A stretch of 64,000 bases of DNA from Peteryoungia algae (lineage in GTDB: Bacteria; Pseudomonadota; Alphaproteobacteria; Rhizobiales; Rhizobiaceae). The DNA is taken from assembly GCF_030369675.1 (NCBI RefSeq), contig NZ_CP128477.1, forward strand, positions 4,110,501 through 4,174,500. Reading direction: 5' to 3'. The notes beneath the pieces are model-generated. The model did no database searches and was not told the DNA's origin. It saw nothing but the letters and a program-made list of their open reading frames with translations. The first letter of the stretch is position 1. Every line of letters starts with the position of its first letter. A program made the translations under genes and the position numbers. Positions 9,607 to 17,613 of this stretch are shown piece after piece.

Positions 9607-9631
9607 GGGCCGGCGCGATCAGCGCCGGCCC
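9607..9631 (+). terminator. stem-loop between phnD and phnC
   Basis: A perfect 10-base-pair GC stem (GGGCCGGCGC and GCGCCGGCCC) around a 5-base loop, starting 26 bases after the phnD stop. No T-run follows, so it is more likely an mRNA stabiliser or attenuator than a full terminator. Its position mirrors the ugpB-ugpA hairpin. Confidence 0.6.
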
Positions 9632-9657
9632 CTCGCCATATCCGCAGAAAGAACAAG

Positions 9658-10407
9658 ATGATGGACGTTATCAGCACGCAGGGCCTGAAGAAGGGATATG
9701 CGAACGGAAAACCGGTGTTTTCCGGTGTCGACATCCGCATCCGCAGCGGCGAGCGTGTGGCGCTTGTCGGCGCCAACGGAGTGGGCAAGTCGACGCTGCT
9801 CAAGTGCCTGATCGGCCACACGGCATTCTGCGATGGTGAGATCTCGACGCTTGGCGAAGCCTTTTGCCGCACGCCAAACGGGTCGCAGCTCAAGCGCATG
9901 CGCCAGCAGATCGGCTTCGTCTTCCAGCATCATGGCCTTGTTCGCCGCCAGTCGGTGCTGACCAATGTCGTTCACGGCAAGCTCGGCCTTCCCGGCACCT
10001 GGCGTGCCTGGCATCAGGCGATTGCCGAGCGTGAAAGTCGCGAAGAGGCGATGGATGCGCTCGACCAGGTGAAACTTTCCCACAAGGCGACCGCGCGCGC
10101 CGACGAACTTTCGGGCGGTCAGGCGCAGCGCGTCGCCATTGCCCGCGCCCTGGTGCGCAAGCCTAGGCTGATGATCGCCGACGAGCCGGCTGCCAGCCTC
10201 GACCCGACGGCGGGCCGCGACGTGATGGCGCTGTTTTCCGACCTCGTGCGCGAAAAGGGCATCACGCTGGTCTATACGACCCACGACATGGATCATGCGT
10301 TGAGCTTCGCCGACCGGATCGTCGCGCTGAAGGCCGGCCGCGTACATTTCGACCTCCCGGTGGCCGATGTGGACCGCGAACGCCTGGAGGGTGTCTTCCA
10401 TGCGTGA
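9658..10407 (+). CDS. phnC: phosphonate ABC transporter ATPase PhnC
   Basis: A 249-residue ABC ATPase. Walker A is GANGVGKST (Asn replaces the usual Ser after Ala), the signature is ELSGGQAQRVAIARAL, Walker B is LMIADEPAASLDP, and the switch is YTTHDMDHAL. It supplies ATP hydrolysis for PhnDE uptake. Two adjacent ATGs (9658, 9661) follow a weak AGAAAGAA site. The 3' end overlaps phnE by 8 bases, so they are co-translated. Confidence 0.9.
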   Translation: MMDVISTQGLKKGYANGKPVFSGVDIRIRSGERVALVGANGVGKSTLLKCLIGHTAFCDGEISTLGEAFCRTPNGSQLKRMRQQIGFVFQHHGLVRRQSVLTNVVHGKLGLPGTWRAWHQAIAERESREEAMDALDQVKLSHKATARADELSGGQAQRVAIARALVRKPRLMIADEPAASLDPTAGRDVMALFSDLVREKGITLVYTTHDMDHALSFADRIVALKAGRVHFDLPVADVDRERLEGVFHA

Positions 10408-11191
10408 TGCTGTGCCCGCCCGCTTCTTCCGTGCCTCGCCCTTTGCCTTTGCCGTCCTGGTCGCTCTTGGTGCGATCTTGATCGTCTCGGCCACGCAGGT
10501 CGCGCCGACACCGAACCAGTTGATCAACGGCGCTCCGAGAATGGCAAACCTGATCGAGCGCATGCTGCCGCCGAGCCTGGAACCCGGTTTCCTGATGCGC
10601 GTCATCTGGCGCACGATCGAGACGCTGCAGATCGCCTTTGTCGGCACTGTCATCGGCGTGCTGCTCAGTTTGCCGATTGCCTGGCTCGCCTCGCGCACGC
10701 TGTCGCCTATCGGACCCTTCCGACACGTCTTCAAGGTGATGATCTCGCTGTTCCGCACAGTGCCCGACATGGTCTGGGCACTGCTCTTCGTCGCCTCCAT
10801 CGGGCTTGGCGCCGTCGCTGGCACCATGACCATCATCATCGATACGATCGGGTTTTGTGGACGCTTCTTCGCCGAAGCGATCGAGGATGCCGACAAGGAG
10901 CCGCAGGAAGCCCTGTTCTCCGCCGGCGCCGGCCGGTTCTCCGTTCTCTCCGGCGCGGTTGTGCCCGATATCATGCCGTCCTTGATCAACACTTCGCAGT
11001 TTGCGCTGGAAAAGGCGGTCCGCTCGTCGGTCGTGCTTGGCCTCGTCGGCGCCGGGGGAATCGGCCAGGAACTGAAAGTCGCCTTCGACCTTTTCCAGTA
11101 TCGCAATGCCTCGACCATCATCCTGGTGATCTTCGCGATCGTTCTTCTGATGGAGCTTGCGACCGACCGGCTGCGGCAGAAGGCGCAATAA
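10400..11191 (+). CDS. phnE: phosphonate ABC transporter permease PhnE
   Basis: A 263-residue inner-membrane permease with about six transmembrane segments. Its docking region DADKEPQEALFSAGAGRFSVL is the PhnE form of the EAA loop. The start at ATG 10400 has GGAGGGT upstream, inside the end of phnC. There is a single permease gene, where some systems have two. The product would work as a homodimer with PhnC and PhnD. Confidence 0.9.
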   Translation: MRDAVPARFFRASPFAFAVLVALGAILIVSATQVAPTPNQLINGAPRMANLIERMLPPSLEPGFLMRVIWRTIETLQIAFVGTVIGVLLSLPIAWLASRTLSPIGPFRHVFKVMISLFRTVPDMVWALLFVASIGLGAVAGTMTIIIDTIGFCGRFFAEAIEDADKEPQEALFSAGAGRFSVLSGAVVPDIMPSLINTSQFALEKAVRSSVVLGLVGAGGIGQELKVAFDLFQYRNASTIILVIFAIVLLMELATDRLRQKAQ

Positions 11192-11403
11192 GCACGGCCG
11201 GCCACCTATGTGCGCTCAGATAATCTCACCAATCCTGATAGCACCGCGCGAAGGCTTTCGCCGGCCAGGCTGACGAGAGCGGCCATTAAGGCAGGGGATG
11301 GCGACGGTTCTGTGCGTCGTCTCAACTGAAGCTGCTCCTCACGAACTCCCCAATTTCGATGTCTTCGCCGCTCGTTCGAAAGCCCGGTTGCGCAACCGGA
11401 TCT

Positions 11404-11991
11404 CTATGTTTGACGCTTCAGTTGCTGGTCCAGATAGAGCTGTGTTTGCTTCAAGGCGCTCTCACGTGTCACCGAACCGGGCTCAAGCCCCATGCGCAGC
11501 CACAATCCGTCGATCAGCGCACTAATGCCAAGCGCCAATTCCTCGGCTTCCTCGCGAGCCATGAGCTGCTGAAGCGCCGACAAGAGGTTGGAGCGCATTC
11601 TGGCATGAAAGACCTTTTGAAGACGGGCGAGTTGCGGCTCGCGTGGAACTTCGGCGCAGAGCGACAGCCAGGCATGGCTGATCGAAGGCTTGAAGAATTC
11701 CTCCTCGAAATTCCCAAGGATGATCGCCATCACCCTTTCTCGCGGGCCGCGGGCATCGCGTAGCCGCTTGACCACCGCCAGCCGCAAGGCGCCGTTCGCC
11801 TCGCGCATCGCATGCTCGAACAACTCTTCCTTGTTGCGGAAGTAGTGCAACACGATGCCTTTCGATGCGCCGGCATAGGCCGCGACCTTCTCAAGCGTCG
11901 TGCCGGCCACACCCTCGGTTTGCAGGACGCAATAGGCGGCATGTCGCAGTTCCCTGCGCCGGATTTCGCTGATCCTGGAAAGTCTCGCCAT
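11404..11991 (-). CDS. betI: BetI-type TetR-family regulator of choline/betaine genes
   Basis: A 195-residue TetR repressor. The DNA-binding domain (about residues 8-55, RRRELRHAAYCVLQTEGVAGTTLEKVAAYAGASKGIVLHYF) is BetI-like, as is the length. BetI normally represses choline uptake and glycine betaine synthesis genes and is released by choline. No betBA genes are present here; its divergent neighbour is choX. A TetR-type palindrome lies between them. The start MARLSRISEIRRREL is typical of BetI. Assignment to betI rather than a close paralogue is not certain. Confidence 0.72.
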   Translation of the reverse strand: MARLSRISEIRRRELRHAAYCVLQTEGVAGTTLEKVAAYAGASKGIVLHYFRNKEELFEHAMREANGALRLAVVKRLRDARGPRERVMAIILGNFEEEFFKPSISHAWLSLCAEVPREPQLARLQKVFHARMRSNLLSALQQLMAREEAEELALGISALIDGLWLRMGLEPGSVTRESALKQTQLYLDQQLKRQT

Positions 11992-12048
11992 GATGTCATC
12001 TCTGCAAAGTCCGCCTGTCATTGACAATCTATCCCAAAAGATCAAGAC

Positions 12049-12064
12049 TTGACCGAGCGGTCAA
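12049..12064. promoter_or_regulatory. BetI-type operator between betI and choX
   Basis: TTGACCGAGCGGTCAA has perfect 7-base arms around a 2-base centre. A second half-site TGACCG follows at 12070. It overlaps the divergent promoter region, 45 bases before choX and 58 before betI, so the regulator probably controls both. Confidence 0.7.
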
Positions 12065-12108
12065 TTAAATGACCGTTCGTATAAAATCAGGAACGGGGAA
12101 CCGGGATC

Positions 12109-13062
12109 ATGAAGAAATCTGCCTCCAAGTCCGCGCTTGTCGCCTCATTGGCCGCCCTGTCAGTGACGGCAGGACCTCATTCTGCCCGGGCTGCGGAGCC
12201 CGCGACCTGTCAGACGGTCCGTCTGGCTGAACCGGGCTGGAATGACCTCGCCTTCACCACCGGCATCGGCATGACGCTGTTGAAGCAACTCGGTTATGAT
12301 GCGCAATCATCGCTTCTGGGCATCGACGTGATCTACCTCAGCATGAAGAACAACGACCTCGATGTGTTCCTCGGCTATTGGGACCCGGCAATGATCACCT
12401 ATGCCAAGCCCTATCTTGAGGAGGGTTCCGTCGAGACTGTCACGGTCAATCTGCAGGGCGCGAAATACACGTTTGCGGTGCCATCCTATGTCTACGAGGC
12501 AGGCGTACGCGACTTCGCGGATCTGCAGAAATTTGCCGACAGGTTTGAAAGCAAGCTCTATGGCATCGAGCCCGGCTCAAACCAGCTCATGCTGGACGCC
12601 CTAGACGACCCAGCTCTCGGATTGAACGGCTGGAAGGTGGTCGAGTCCAGCGAACAGGGGATGTTGGCTGAAGTACAGCGACACGAGAGGGGGAAGGACT
12701 TCATTGTATTCCAGGGTTGGGCGCCACATCCGATGAACGCGCGGTTTGACATGAAATATCTGAGCGGAGGCGACAAATTCTACGGCCCGAACTTCGGCGC
12801 CGCCACGGTCTCGACGCAGGTGCGCAAGGGCTACAAGCAGGAATGCCCGAATGTGACGAAGCTGCTCGAAAATCTGAAATTCGATGTGGAGTTCGAGAAC
12901 AAGGGCATGGGCTATCTGATGGATGACGGACTGGAGCCCGAAGCAGCAGCAGTCAAAGCCATCACGGAAGAGCCTGCGAGACTGGAGAATTGGCTTGCCG
13001 GTGTTGCGACTTTCGACGGCAAGCCCGGGCTTGAAGCGGTACGTCAGGGTCTCGGCCTTTGA
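12109..13062 (+). CDS. choX: choline ABC transporter substrate-binding protein ChoX
   Basis: A 317-residue periplasmic protein of the OpuAC/ChoX family with a signal peptide ending near ARAA (residue 29). The residues that form the aromatic cage for the quaternary ammonium group in Sinorhizobium ChoX are all present: Trp44 and Asp46 (EPGWND), Trp91 (GYWDPAM), Tyr near 127-129 (PSYVYE) and Trp204 (FQGWAPHP). ChoX binds choline and also acetylcholine. The usual permease and ATPase genes (choW, choV) are absent; an esterase-like gene follows with a one-base overlap. The transporter partners may be encoded elsewhere. Confidence 0.85.
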   Translation: MKKSASKSALVASLAALSVTAGPHSARAAEPATCQTVRLAEPGWNDLAFTTGIGMTLLKQLGYDAQSSLLGIDVIYLSMKNNDLDVFLGYWDPAMITYAKPYLEEGSVETVTVNLQGAKYTFAVPSYVYEAGVRDFADLQKFADRFESKLYGIEPGSNQLMLDALDDPALGLNGWKVVESSEQGMLAEVQRHERGKDFIVFQGWAPHPMNARFDMKYLSGGDKFYGPNFGAATVSTQVRKGYKQECPNVTKLLENLKFDVEFENKGMGYLMDDGLEPEAAAVKAITEEPARLENWLAGVATFDGKPGLEAVRQGLGL

Positions 13063-13895
13063 TGCCTCAGGCGAAGGATGCCTGGCGCAGGGGAAAGCAG
13101 CAGATTCGGCTGCCTTCAGGCCGGCACCTTGCCGTCGTCGACACGAAAGGCGACGGGGCGACCGCCCTCCTGCTTCACGGCTACACCGATACGAGCCGCA
13201 GCTATCAGGCGATTGCACGCTATCTGGGCGGCTTTCGCCTCGTCATCCCCGACTTGCCCGGGCATGGCGACAGCGCAGAGGACAGCGAGGCGGACCTGTT
13301 GACAATCGTGGAGGACCTGACGGCCATTGCCGACCATCTCGACTGCGCACCCTCGCTGGTCATCGGCCACTCCTTCGGCTCTCTGGTCGCCCTGGAAATT
13401 GCCAGGCAAAAGACCTGGAGCGATTTGAAGATTGTCACGCTCGCGGGATCACCCTGTCCGAATCTGACGGGCTTGCAGGCTCTGGACCCCATCCGCCGTT
13501 TCGGCGACGCGGTGGAGGTCGCAGACCCGTTCCTGACGCATTGGTATTCCGGCCCCGTGGCGCTGGATCCGCAGTTTCTTGCCCTGGTGAAGGCGGACGC
13601 TGTGCGCATGCCGGTAGGGACTTGGCACCACTATCTCGATCTCCTGGAAAAAGTGGATCTCCGCAGCAAGCTGGAAGAGATCGAGGCGCCGCTGCTGTCG
13701 ATCGCCGGTGACCGCGACCAGCTCTTCGGCGCCCGTCACGTCGATGCACTCGGCCATGGCCTGCGTCGGGGGCATGACATCAGGCTACGGGGGGTCGGAC
13801 ACAATCCGCACTGGGAAGCGCCGCAACAGGTCGCAACGATTATCACGGACTGGTTGGACGCTCTCGTGAGGGATCGCGATCGCGCCCTCAGGTGA
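13062..13895 (+). CDS. alpha/beta hydrolase co-transcribed with choX
   Basis: A 277-residue alpha/beta hydrolase fold protein with no signal peptide, so cytoplasmic. The oxyanion region is HGYTDTSRSY, the nucleophile is Ser104 in GHSFGS, an acid lies in AGDRDQLF (Asp217 or Asp219), and His247 is in GVGHNPHWE. The ATG overlaps the choX stop (TGATG), so it is translationally coupled to a choline-binding protein. A role on choline esters or a related quaternary ester is an inference from context. Sequence alone says only esterase, lipase or haloperoxidase-like. Confidence 0.8.
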   Translation: MPQAKDAWRRGKQQIRLPSGRHLAVVDTKGDGATALLLHGYTDTSRSYQAIARYLGGFRLVIPDLPGHGDSAEDSEADLLTIVEDLTAIADHLDCAPSLVIGHSFGSLVALEIARQKTWSDLKIVTLAGSPCPNLTGLQALDPIRRFGDAVEVADPFLTHWYSGPVALDPQFLALVKADAVRMPVGTWHHYLDLLEKVDLRSKLEEIEAPLLSIAGDRDQLFGARHVDALGHGLRRGHDIRLRGVGHNPHWEAPQQVATIITDWLDALVRDRDRALR

Positions 13896-13926
13896 AGTCC
13901 TGACGTTGTCAGGCGCAGGAAAAAGC

Positions 13927-14076
13927 TCAAGGATTCGTGTCGCTGATCCCTTCCAGTCGCTCGAGCTCCTTGTCACGCTCATGTTCGAAAAGCGTCTGGA
14001 GCTGCTGCTTGGACATTGTTTCCGTCGACTGCATCTTCAATTCGGCAAGCCGCGTGTTGAGTTTGCGGCCGATCAT
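13927..14076 (-). CDS. small conserved-looking hypothetical protein
   Basis: A 49-residue, charged, probably helical protein beginning MIGRKLNTRLAELKMQ. The ATG at 14076 is preceded by GGAAAG at good spacing. The frame stays open upstream, but the added residues look unlike a real protein. No family recognised; the composition (many Glu, Gln, Lys, Leu) suggests a short coiled coil. Confidence 0.5.
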   Translation of the reverse strand: MIGRKLNTRLAELKMQSTETMSKQQLQTLFEHERDKELERLEGISDTNP

Positions 14077-14368
14077 CTGTGCTTTCCTATGATCCGAACA
14101 AGGAAGGGTCAGTGAAAGTCGGCTGCCGGGTTGGCAGTGAATGGAGCTGCTGGAATGCGTGGCCGCCAGGAAAAGACGTTTTCCCCGACGGATAAGATTT
14201 TCGACCCCGTGGCGGACTGCCATGACGAAGACACCCCGTATCAGGCCCGAAGGTCACCTCGTACCGATTTCAGCTTGGGGCCCACCTTTGGGCATCAGGT
14301 CGCCAATGACGCCAAAACGGGATCCGGCACGACGGAAAAACTTGAGAATTAGGGCTTTTTGGGAGAAT

Positions 14369-14442
14369 TGGCTGGGGAACCTGGATTCGAACCAAGATTA
14401 ACGGAGTCAGAGTCCGTCGTTCTACCGTTGAACTATTCCCCA
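14369..14442 (-). tRNA. tRNA-Gln (anticodon CTG)
   Basis: The minus strand folds as a 74-base tRNA with encoded CCA. The acceptor stem is TGGGGAA/TTCCCCA, the D-arm is around GTTCAACGGTAGAAC, the anticodon loop in GGACTCTGACTCC reads CTG, and the T-arm is GGTTCGAATCC. CTG decodes CAG, so this is glutamine. Confidence 0.95.
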
Positions 14443-14474
14443 CCAGGGTATCGCCGCAGCGATCGGTGAGCGGG

Positions 14475-14502
14475 CTTATAGACAAAAGCTTCTGCGTTGC
14501 AA
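14475..14502 (-). promoter_or_regulatory. candidate promoter of tRNA-Gln
   Basis: On the minus strand TTGCAA and TATAAG are separated by 16 bases, with the -10 about 33 bases before the tRNA 5' end. This fits a sigma-70 promoter with a short precursor leader. Confidence 0.5.
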
Positions 14503-14752
14503 AGACCGTTTTTGTAAAAAAATGCATGCGGCTGAGAAAGGTGGCGTGGAAGAGGTCGCTGGCAGGCATCGGGCCCGTTCATCGGGTGTCGGGCGCAGGC
14601 GCGACGGCGCTGTGGCCGGCCCGGCGACCGGCGTTCGAAAAACCGTTTGGCGCCGGGGGCAGGCGCTGGTATGCTTCAGCCAACGAAACGAATGATGACA
14701 CCAGCGGCACGCGTCGATCTTGGCGCCTTGCGCGGTGCAGTGGATAACTTAA

Positions 14753-16414
14753 GTGACAGACCCCAATCGCGGCGGACAGCCGAACAGCGAGGGGGCGTCG
14801 ACAGGCAAGCGCAAGGGTGGGGGCTCCCGCCGGCGCGGCAAGGGCAAGAAGGCGGGACCGGTCAGGAACGGTCACGATGCTTCTGCCTCGGCAGGATCGG
14901 CAGTCGCGCCGGTCGCCGAGCGACGTTCCGAATCAGCCTTTGCGGATGGTCCCATCCGCAAGCGAAAGCGTCGCCGGCGTGGCAAGGGCGGCGCTCAGTC
15001 GTCTGTGGACACCAGTGACATCTCAAGTGGCAGCGCAAGTGTTGGCGGCGAGCCGTCTGCCGGCGGCACGGCTGTGCCGATGGCTGCGCGCAACGACGGT
15101 CCACGCCCGGCAGGCGTCACCGCGTCGCCGCCGCATGCGTCTGCCTCGCCACAGGCAACGCCGGCCGATCAGGCCGGCCATCGCCCCGGTCGCAAGCGCA
15201 AACGCAATCGAAACCGCCATGCCGCGGCCCAAAAGCCCGGCCAGGTGCGTCCGCTCGCCGGCTCCGAGCCACCCTCCGTCGTGGTCGCCAAGGCGCGCCG
15301 ACCGGAGCAGCAGGTGGCGCCGGCCGTTCACACACGTGGGTCCGCCCAGCCGCAGATGCAGGCGCGTCCCCCGGAACGGTCGCGCCCCGTCCCGGATGCC
15401 GGCCCGGACGATCTTTACGCCGCGCTCGATCTCGGCACCAACAATTGCCGGCTGCTGATCGCACAACCGACCCGCCCCGGCCAGTTCCGCGTCGTCGATG
15501 CCTTTTCCCGCATCGTGCGGCTGGGTGAAGGTCTGGGCGCCACCGGACGCCTCTCGCAGGATGCCATGGACCGGGCCGTCGATGCCCTGCGTGTCTGCGC
15601 AGCCAAACTCTCCGGCCGTGACATCAGGCGCATGCGCCTGATTGCGACGGAAGCCTGCCGGGCTGCCGAAAACGGTGAACTCTTCCTGGATCGCGTCACG
15701 GGTGAGACCGGGCTGCAACTCGAGATCATCAACCGGGAAACCGAGGCGCGGCTCGCCGTCTCCGGTTGCTCCTCGCTGGTCGGGCGCGAAGCCCGGTCTG
15801 TGGTGCTCTTCGACATCGGCGGCGGCTCCTCCGAGATCGCCGTCATCCGGATCAACGACAACCGTTCCAGCCGTCTCGCCAACCACATCACCCACTGGAC
15901 CTCACTGCCGGTCGGCGTTGTCACGCTGTCCGAGCGCCATGGTGGCCGTGACGTCACCCCGGACATCTTCGAGGCGATGACCCAGGAGGTCGAGGGCATG
16001 CTGGCAAGGTTCGATTGCCCAGATATTCCCCGCAGCCTGGACGATTTCCATCTGATCGGCACGTCGGGCACGGTAACGACGCTCGCCGGCGTTCATCTCG
16101 ACCTGCCGCGTTACGATCGCCGCAAGGTCGACGGTCTCTGGCTGTCCGACGCGGAGGTGACCGCCATGCAGTCCAAGCTCCTGTCCTGGGATTATGCCGG
16201 CCGCGCCGCCAATCCCTGCATCGGGCCGGACCGCGCCGACCTCGTTCTGGCCGGCTGTGCAATTCTCGAGGCGATCCGCCGCCGCTGGCCCTCGAGCCGC
16301 ATGCGGGTCGCCGATCGCGGCCTGCGTGAGGGCCTGCTCACCGACATGATGGCTGATGACGGCGTCTGGCGCCGCGGCCGCAACCGCCGTCCTCCAGTCT
16401 CCAGGGAGCGTTGA
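14753..16414 (+). CDS. Ppx/GppA family phosphatase with a long basic N-terminal extension
   Basis: A 553-residue protein. Residues 1 to about 220 are low-complexity and rich in Arg, Lys, Gly, Ala and Pro, with repeated K/R clusters ([30 protein letters not shown]), and are likely disordered and nucleic-acid or polyphosphate binding. The catalytic part starts at about 222 with [18 protein letters not shown] (phosphate 1 loop) and includes [11 protein letters not shown] (phosphate 2 loop) near 350. The family hydrolyses inorganic polyphosphate and/or the gamma phosphate of pppGpp. It ends 2 bases before rlmE, so they form an operon. The start is GTG at 14753; the ribosome site is weak. Confidence 0.88.
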   Translation: MTDPNRGGQPNSEGASTGKRKGGGSRRRGKGKKAGPVRNGHDASASAGSAVAPVAERRSESAFADGPIRKRKRRRRGKGGAQSSVDTSDISSGSASVGGEPSAGGTAVPMAARNDGPRPAGVTASPPHASASPQATPADQAGHRPGRKRKRNRNRHAAAQKPGQVRPLAGSEPPSVVVAKARRPEQQVAPAVHTRGSAQPQMQARPPERSRPVPDAGPDDLYAALDLGTNNCRLLIAQPTRPGQFRVVDAFSRIVRLGEGLGATGRLSQDAMDRAVDALRVCAAKLSGRDIRRMRLIATEACRAAENGELFLDRVTGETGLQLEIINRETEARLAVSGCSSLVGREARSVVLFDIGGGSSEIAVIRINDNRSSRLANHITHWTSLPVGVVTLSERHGGRDVTPDIFEAMTQEVEGMLARFDCPDIPRSLDDFHLIGTSGTVTTLAGVHLDLPRYDRRKVDGLWLSDAEVTAMQSKLLSWDYAGRAANPCIGPDRADLVLAGCAILEAIRRRWPSSRMRVADRGLREGLLTDMMADDGVWRRGRNRRPPVSRER

Positions 16415-16416
16415 CC

Positions 16417-17193
16417 ATGGCCAAACCACCCATCGCCGGCAATCGCACGGGCCGAAAGCTCGGCCAGAAGGTCAAGAAGGGCAAGCTCAAGGCGTCGTCC
16501 AGGCGCTGGCTCGAGCGCCACATCAACGACCCCTATGTCCAGCGCGCCAAGCTCGAGGGCTACCGGGCCCGTGCGGCCTTCAAGCTGCTCGAGATCGACG
16601 AGAAGCATCAGGTCCTGAAGGGTGCCAAGCGCATCATCGACCTGGGGGCCGCCCCCGGCAGCTGGTCGCAGATCGCCGCCAAGGTGACCGATTCCTCCGA
16701 TGACGATATCCGCGTCGCCGCGATCGATTTCCTGGAAATGGCGCAGATTCCGGGCGTGAAGATCCTGCAGCTCGACTTTCTCGATCCCGACGCCCCGCGC
16801 CAGCTGATCGAGGCCGTCGGCGGCACCCCCAATCTCGTCCTGTCGGATATGGCCGCACCCACCACAGGCCACCAGAAGACCGACCACATCCGCACCATGC
16901 ATCTGTGCGAGGTTGCGGCCCATTTCGCCGTCGAGGTTCTGGCCGAAGGCGGGCACTTCCTGGCCAAGACTTTCCAGGGCGGAACGGAAAAGGAGCTGCT
17001 CAACATGTTGAAGCAGAATTTCCGCCAGGTCCTGCACATCAAGCCGGCATCGTCGCGTCAGGAATCCGTCGAGATGTTCCTGCTGGCCAAGGGCTTCAAG
17101 GGGCGCAATGGCCCGGCTTTGGTCGAGCTGGATGAGGAGGGCTTCGCCCGCGATCCGCGCGAAGACATTCCAGCCGACGAAAACCAGGACTGA
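16417..17193 (+). CDS. rlmE: 23S rRNA 2'-O-methyltransferase RlmE (FtsJ/RrmJ)
   Basis: A 258-residue SAM-dependent methyltransferase that methylates the ribose of U2552 (E. coli numbering) in the 50S A-loop. The SAM motif is [13 protein letters not shown]. The catalytic K-D-K-E set is met by Lys in [11 protein letters not shown], Asp in VLSDMAAP, Lys in FLAKTFQG and Glu in [12 protein letters not shown] basic N-terminus (residues 1-30) precedes the fold, as in rhizobial homologues. ATG at 16417 with AGGGAG upstream. Confidence 0.95.
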   Translation: MAKPPIAGNRTGRKLGQKVKKGKLKASSRRWLERHINDPYVQRAKLEGYRARAAFKLLEIDEKHQVLKGAKRIIDLGAAPGSWSQIAAKVTDSSDDDIRVAAIDFLEMAQIPGVKILQLDFLDPDAPRQLIEAVGGTPNLVLSDMAAPTTGHQKTDHIRTMHLCEVAAHFAVEVLAEGGHFLAKTFQGGTEKELLNMLKQNFRQVLHIKPASSRQESVEMFLLAKGFKGRNGPALVELDEEGFARDPREDIPADENQD

Positions 17194-17229
17194 GCCGGAA
17201 TTCTAAGGACAACGGCAGGGAGGACGGCC

Positions 17230-17613
17230 ATGTTCACCTACATCACCGTCGGCATCAATGATCTGGCCCGCGCCATCCGGTTCTATGATCGGGTTCTGGC
17301 GACGCTCGGGCTGGAGCGCCGGGAGACCGACGAAAACGAGGCGGGTTATGGTATGGCCGGCGATAACCGCTGCCGGTTCTGGATCAATCACCCCTTCGAT
17401 CGCCAGCCGGCGACCGTGGGCAATGGCTCGATGCCGGCCTTTGACGCCTCTTCGCGGGCCGTGGTCGATGCCTTCCATGCAGCAGCAATTGCCCATGGCG
17501 GCACGGATGACGGCGCGCCGGGCATCCGCCATTTCCATCCCAATTTTTACGCCTGCTATGTCCGCGATCCCGATGGCAACAAACTGTCGGCCCTGTGCGA
17601 GCGGCCGGAGTGA
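17230..17613 (+). CDS. VOC-superfamily (glyoxalase/dioxygenase-like) protein
   Basis: A 127-residue single-domain vicinal-oxygen-chelate protein: MFTYITVGINDLARAIRFYDRVLATLGL at the start and a final YACYVRDPDGNKLSALCE strand. Family members are metal-dependent lyases, dioxygenases or antibiotic-binding proteins; no specific substrate can be given. GGGAGG precedes the ATG. Its stop codon directly abuts that of the convergent MFS gene. Confidence 0.82.
   Translation: MFTYITVGINDLARAIRFYDRVLATLGLERRETDENEAGYGMAGDNRCRFWINHPFDRQPATVGNGSMPAFDASSRAVVDAFHAAAIAHGGTDDGAPGIRHFHPNFYACYVRDPDGNKLSALCERPE

Noticed and set aside
9619..11205. A 528-residue minus-strand frame opposite phnC/phnE
   Set aside because: It is a shadow of conserved transporter genes with biased, family-less composition.
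13899..13913. CCTGAC-GTT-GTCAGG hairpin after the hydrolase gene
   Set aside because: The stem is only six pairs with no T-run on either strand, too weak to call a terminator.
14131..14352. A 73-residue plus-strand frame next to the tRNA gene
   Set aside because: No ribosome site, no similarity, and it runs to just before the tRNA; probably chance.
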